Assembly: GCF_025150745.1 (NCBI RefSeq)
Contig: NZ_CP102282.1
Span: forward strand, 1,871,501 to 1,935,500
DNA: 64,000 nt
Direction of reading: 5' to 3'
Origin: Eubacterium ventriosum
GTDB lineage: Bacteria > Bacillota > Clostridia > Lachnospirales > Lachnospiraceae
The position numbers and the translations under genes were made by a program. Shown piece after piece: positions 63,192 through 64,000 of this stretch. The notes under the pieces are model-generated. The model ran no database searches, was not told where the DNA came from, and saw nothing but the letters and a program-made list of their open reading frames with translations. Within the stretch, counting starts at the first letter, position 1. The number at the start of each line of letters is the position of its first letter.

Positions 63192-64000
63192 TTATTTTAT
63201 CATTACATTATCATTATCAGTTAATGGAATTACAACGCAAGGCTGTCCGTCTATTGTTTCCTGGCGGATTAATTCTTTCTTGCCTGAGTTGACTTTTATG
63301 ATAATGTCACTTTCTCCCAGCTCTTCACCACTTTGTTCTTCTGTTATAGTGGCAATCTTTCTGTTTAATTCTTTAATTTCTTCTTTAAGGAGATACTTTT
63401 CGTTATTATCTTTCACAATTTTTGCGGCTTTATTAGGAACGATATCTCCAATCAAAGGAATCTCCTCATTGTTAATAGATGTCATATATTTGTCGCCAAT
63501 AGATTCGGCTTTGTTTTCCTGAATGCCGGCATATTCCAAGGCACTTTTTATGTGTGTTTTAGAAATAGTTGATTCAGGCTCATCTTCTGAAATTTGGGCA
63601 AGCTCAATATTCACTGATTCCATTACTTCTTTAATATTGTCTTCTCCTGTTACTTCCAAAACCATATCATTTAAAACATTCTGCTGCTGGGCATATGTTA
63701 ACTTCTGCCTGCACCCAAGAATGTCTTCAATCATTTCGGTATGAACATTCTTTGAATCGGCTGTATATAAAAGTACAGAATGGATATCACTGCTTCTATC
63801 AATAAATGCAGGGAAAACAAAACCTGTTTCAGGCATTCCAACAAACCACTCCCGGTTTAATGTGCTGATTCTGTTTTTGTCTTTGTTGTAGCCAAGTCCC
63901 GGTTTTGACAGAACCATTGGACAAATGGCACATATTATGTATTCATAAACTTCTTCTGATTCATCTAATTTATTATTGTCAGATGTTTTTGTCATAACGT
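63192..64000 (-). CDS. DUF4317 family protein (5' end outside window)
   Basis: At least 268 residues; the reading frame is open to the window edge, so the N-terminal part (about 130-150 residues in relatives) is missing. EEVYEYIICAICPMVLSKPGLGYN, EWFVGMPETGFVFPAFIDRSSDIHSVLLY and LGCRQKLTYAQQQNVLNDMV match DUF4317, a family of unknown function common in clostridia. The C-terminal part has a coiled segment (EEIKELNRKIATITEEQSG). An internal ATG at 63995 is not the real start. Confidence 0.8.
   Translation of the reverse strand, partial: VMTKTSDNNKLDESEEVYEYIICAICPMVLSKPGLGYNKDKNRISTLNREWFVGMPETGFVFPAFIDRSSDIHSVLLYTADSKNVHTEMIEDILGCRQKLTYAQQQNVLNDMVLEVTGEDNIKEVMESVNIELAQISEDEPESTISKTHIKSALEYAGIQENKAESIGDKYMTSINNEEIPLIGDIVPNKAAKIVKDNNEKYLLKEEIKELNRKIATITEEQSGEELGESDIIIKVNSGKKELIRQETIDGQPCVVIPLTDNDNVMIK

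Noticed and set aside
1-64000. CRISPR array, tRNA or rRNA genes, prophage or defence system
   Set aside because: No regularly spaced direct repeats, cloverleaf-like sequence, rRNA stretch, phage structural gene or recognisable defence gene was seen in the window.

Overview
The window is a 64 kb, AT-rich, densely coded chromosomal segment of an endospore-forming Firmicute. The best guess is a clostridial relative in the Lachnospiraceae. This rests on spoIVA and the yqfC-yqfD sporulation pair, a DUF4317 gene, a NadD-YqeK fusion, an L27 precursor carrying the Prp cleavage extension, MinD/MinE with a rod-shape operon, and strong AGGAGG ribosome sites. It is an inference from gene content. No rRNA or tRNA gene, CRISPR array or prophage was found.

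Layout. (1) 1-7714, plus strand: end of rbgA, rnhB, a large hairpin element, yraN, pgeF, der, plsY, gpsA, a small (p)ppGpp synthetase and cardiolipin synthase, so phospholipid genes share a unit with an alarmone enzyme. (2) 7868-16800: spoIVA, tyrS, alaS, rpsU (58 codons), then yqfC-yqfD-phoH-ybeY behind a possible sigma-E promoter. (3) 16855-24914: a DUF3048 protein, cytidine deaminase, a SpoVB/MurJ-type flippase, a small membrane-anchored protein, two flavoproteins, an unrecognised 394-residue protein and a DUF896 protein. (4) 24927-34804: 5-formyl-THF cyclo-ligase, miaB, mutS, mutL, miaA, a PLP lyase-family enzyme and radC. (5) 34829-42793: cell shape and division operon mreB-mreC-mreD-PBP2-minD-minE-rodA-mgsA, without minC. 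(6) 43312-50352: a HlyD-like membrane protein, yggS, sepF, ylmH, aroB, lspA, rluD and a TtcA-type tRNA thiolase.

(7) 50461-54770 is the most unusual part. A tyrosine recombinase is followed by the SOS pair yneA (minus strand, LysM division inhibitor) and lexA (plus strand). Three LexA-type boxes and two divergent promoters lie beside yneA, but an IS30-family element (16-bp perfect terminal repeats at 52341 and 53692) sits between them and lexA. lexA therefore lies about 1.9 kb from the boxes that would normally autoregulate it, and the outward promoter now points into the transposase. A 17-bp sequence containing a 13-bp palindrome occurs just after the stop codon of both yneA and lexA.

(8) 54816-64000, minus strand: an acyltransferase, then (in transcription order from the right) a DUF4317 gene cut by the window edge, an L21 leader with rplU-prp-rpmA, obgE, yhbY, nadD-yqeK, rsfS, a GH13 glycosidase and a His-rich CobW GTPase.

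The genes are mostly housekeeping: ribosome assembly and translation, mismatch repair, envelope growth and sporulation. The observations most worth following are the interrupted SOS locus, the hairpin element at 933-1083, the absence of minC, the large PBP2 insertion and the unidentified protein at 23480.
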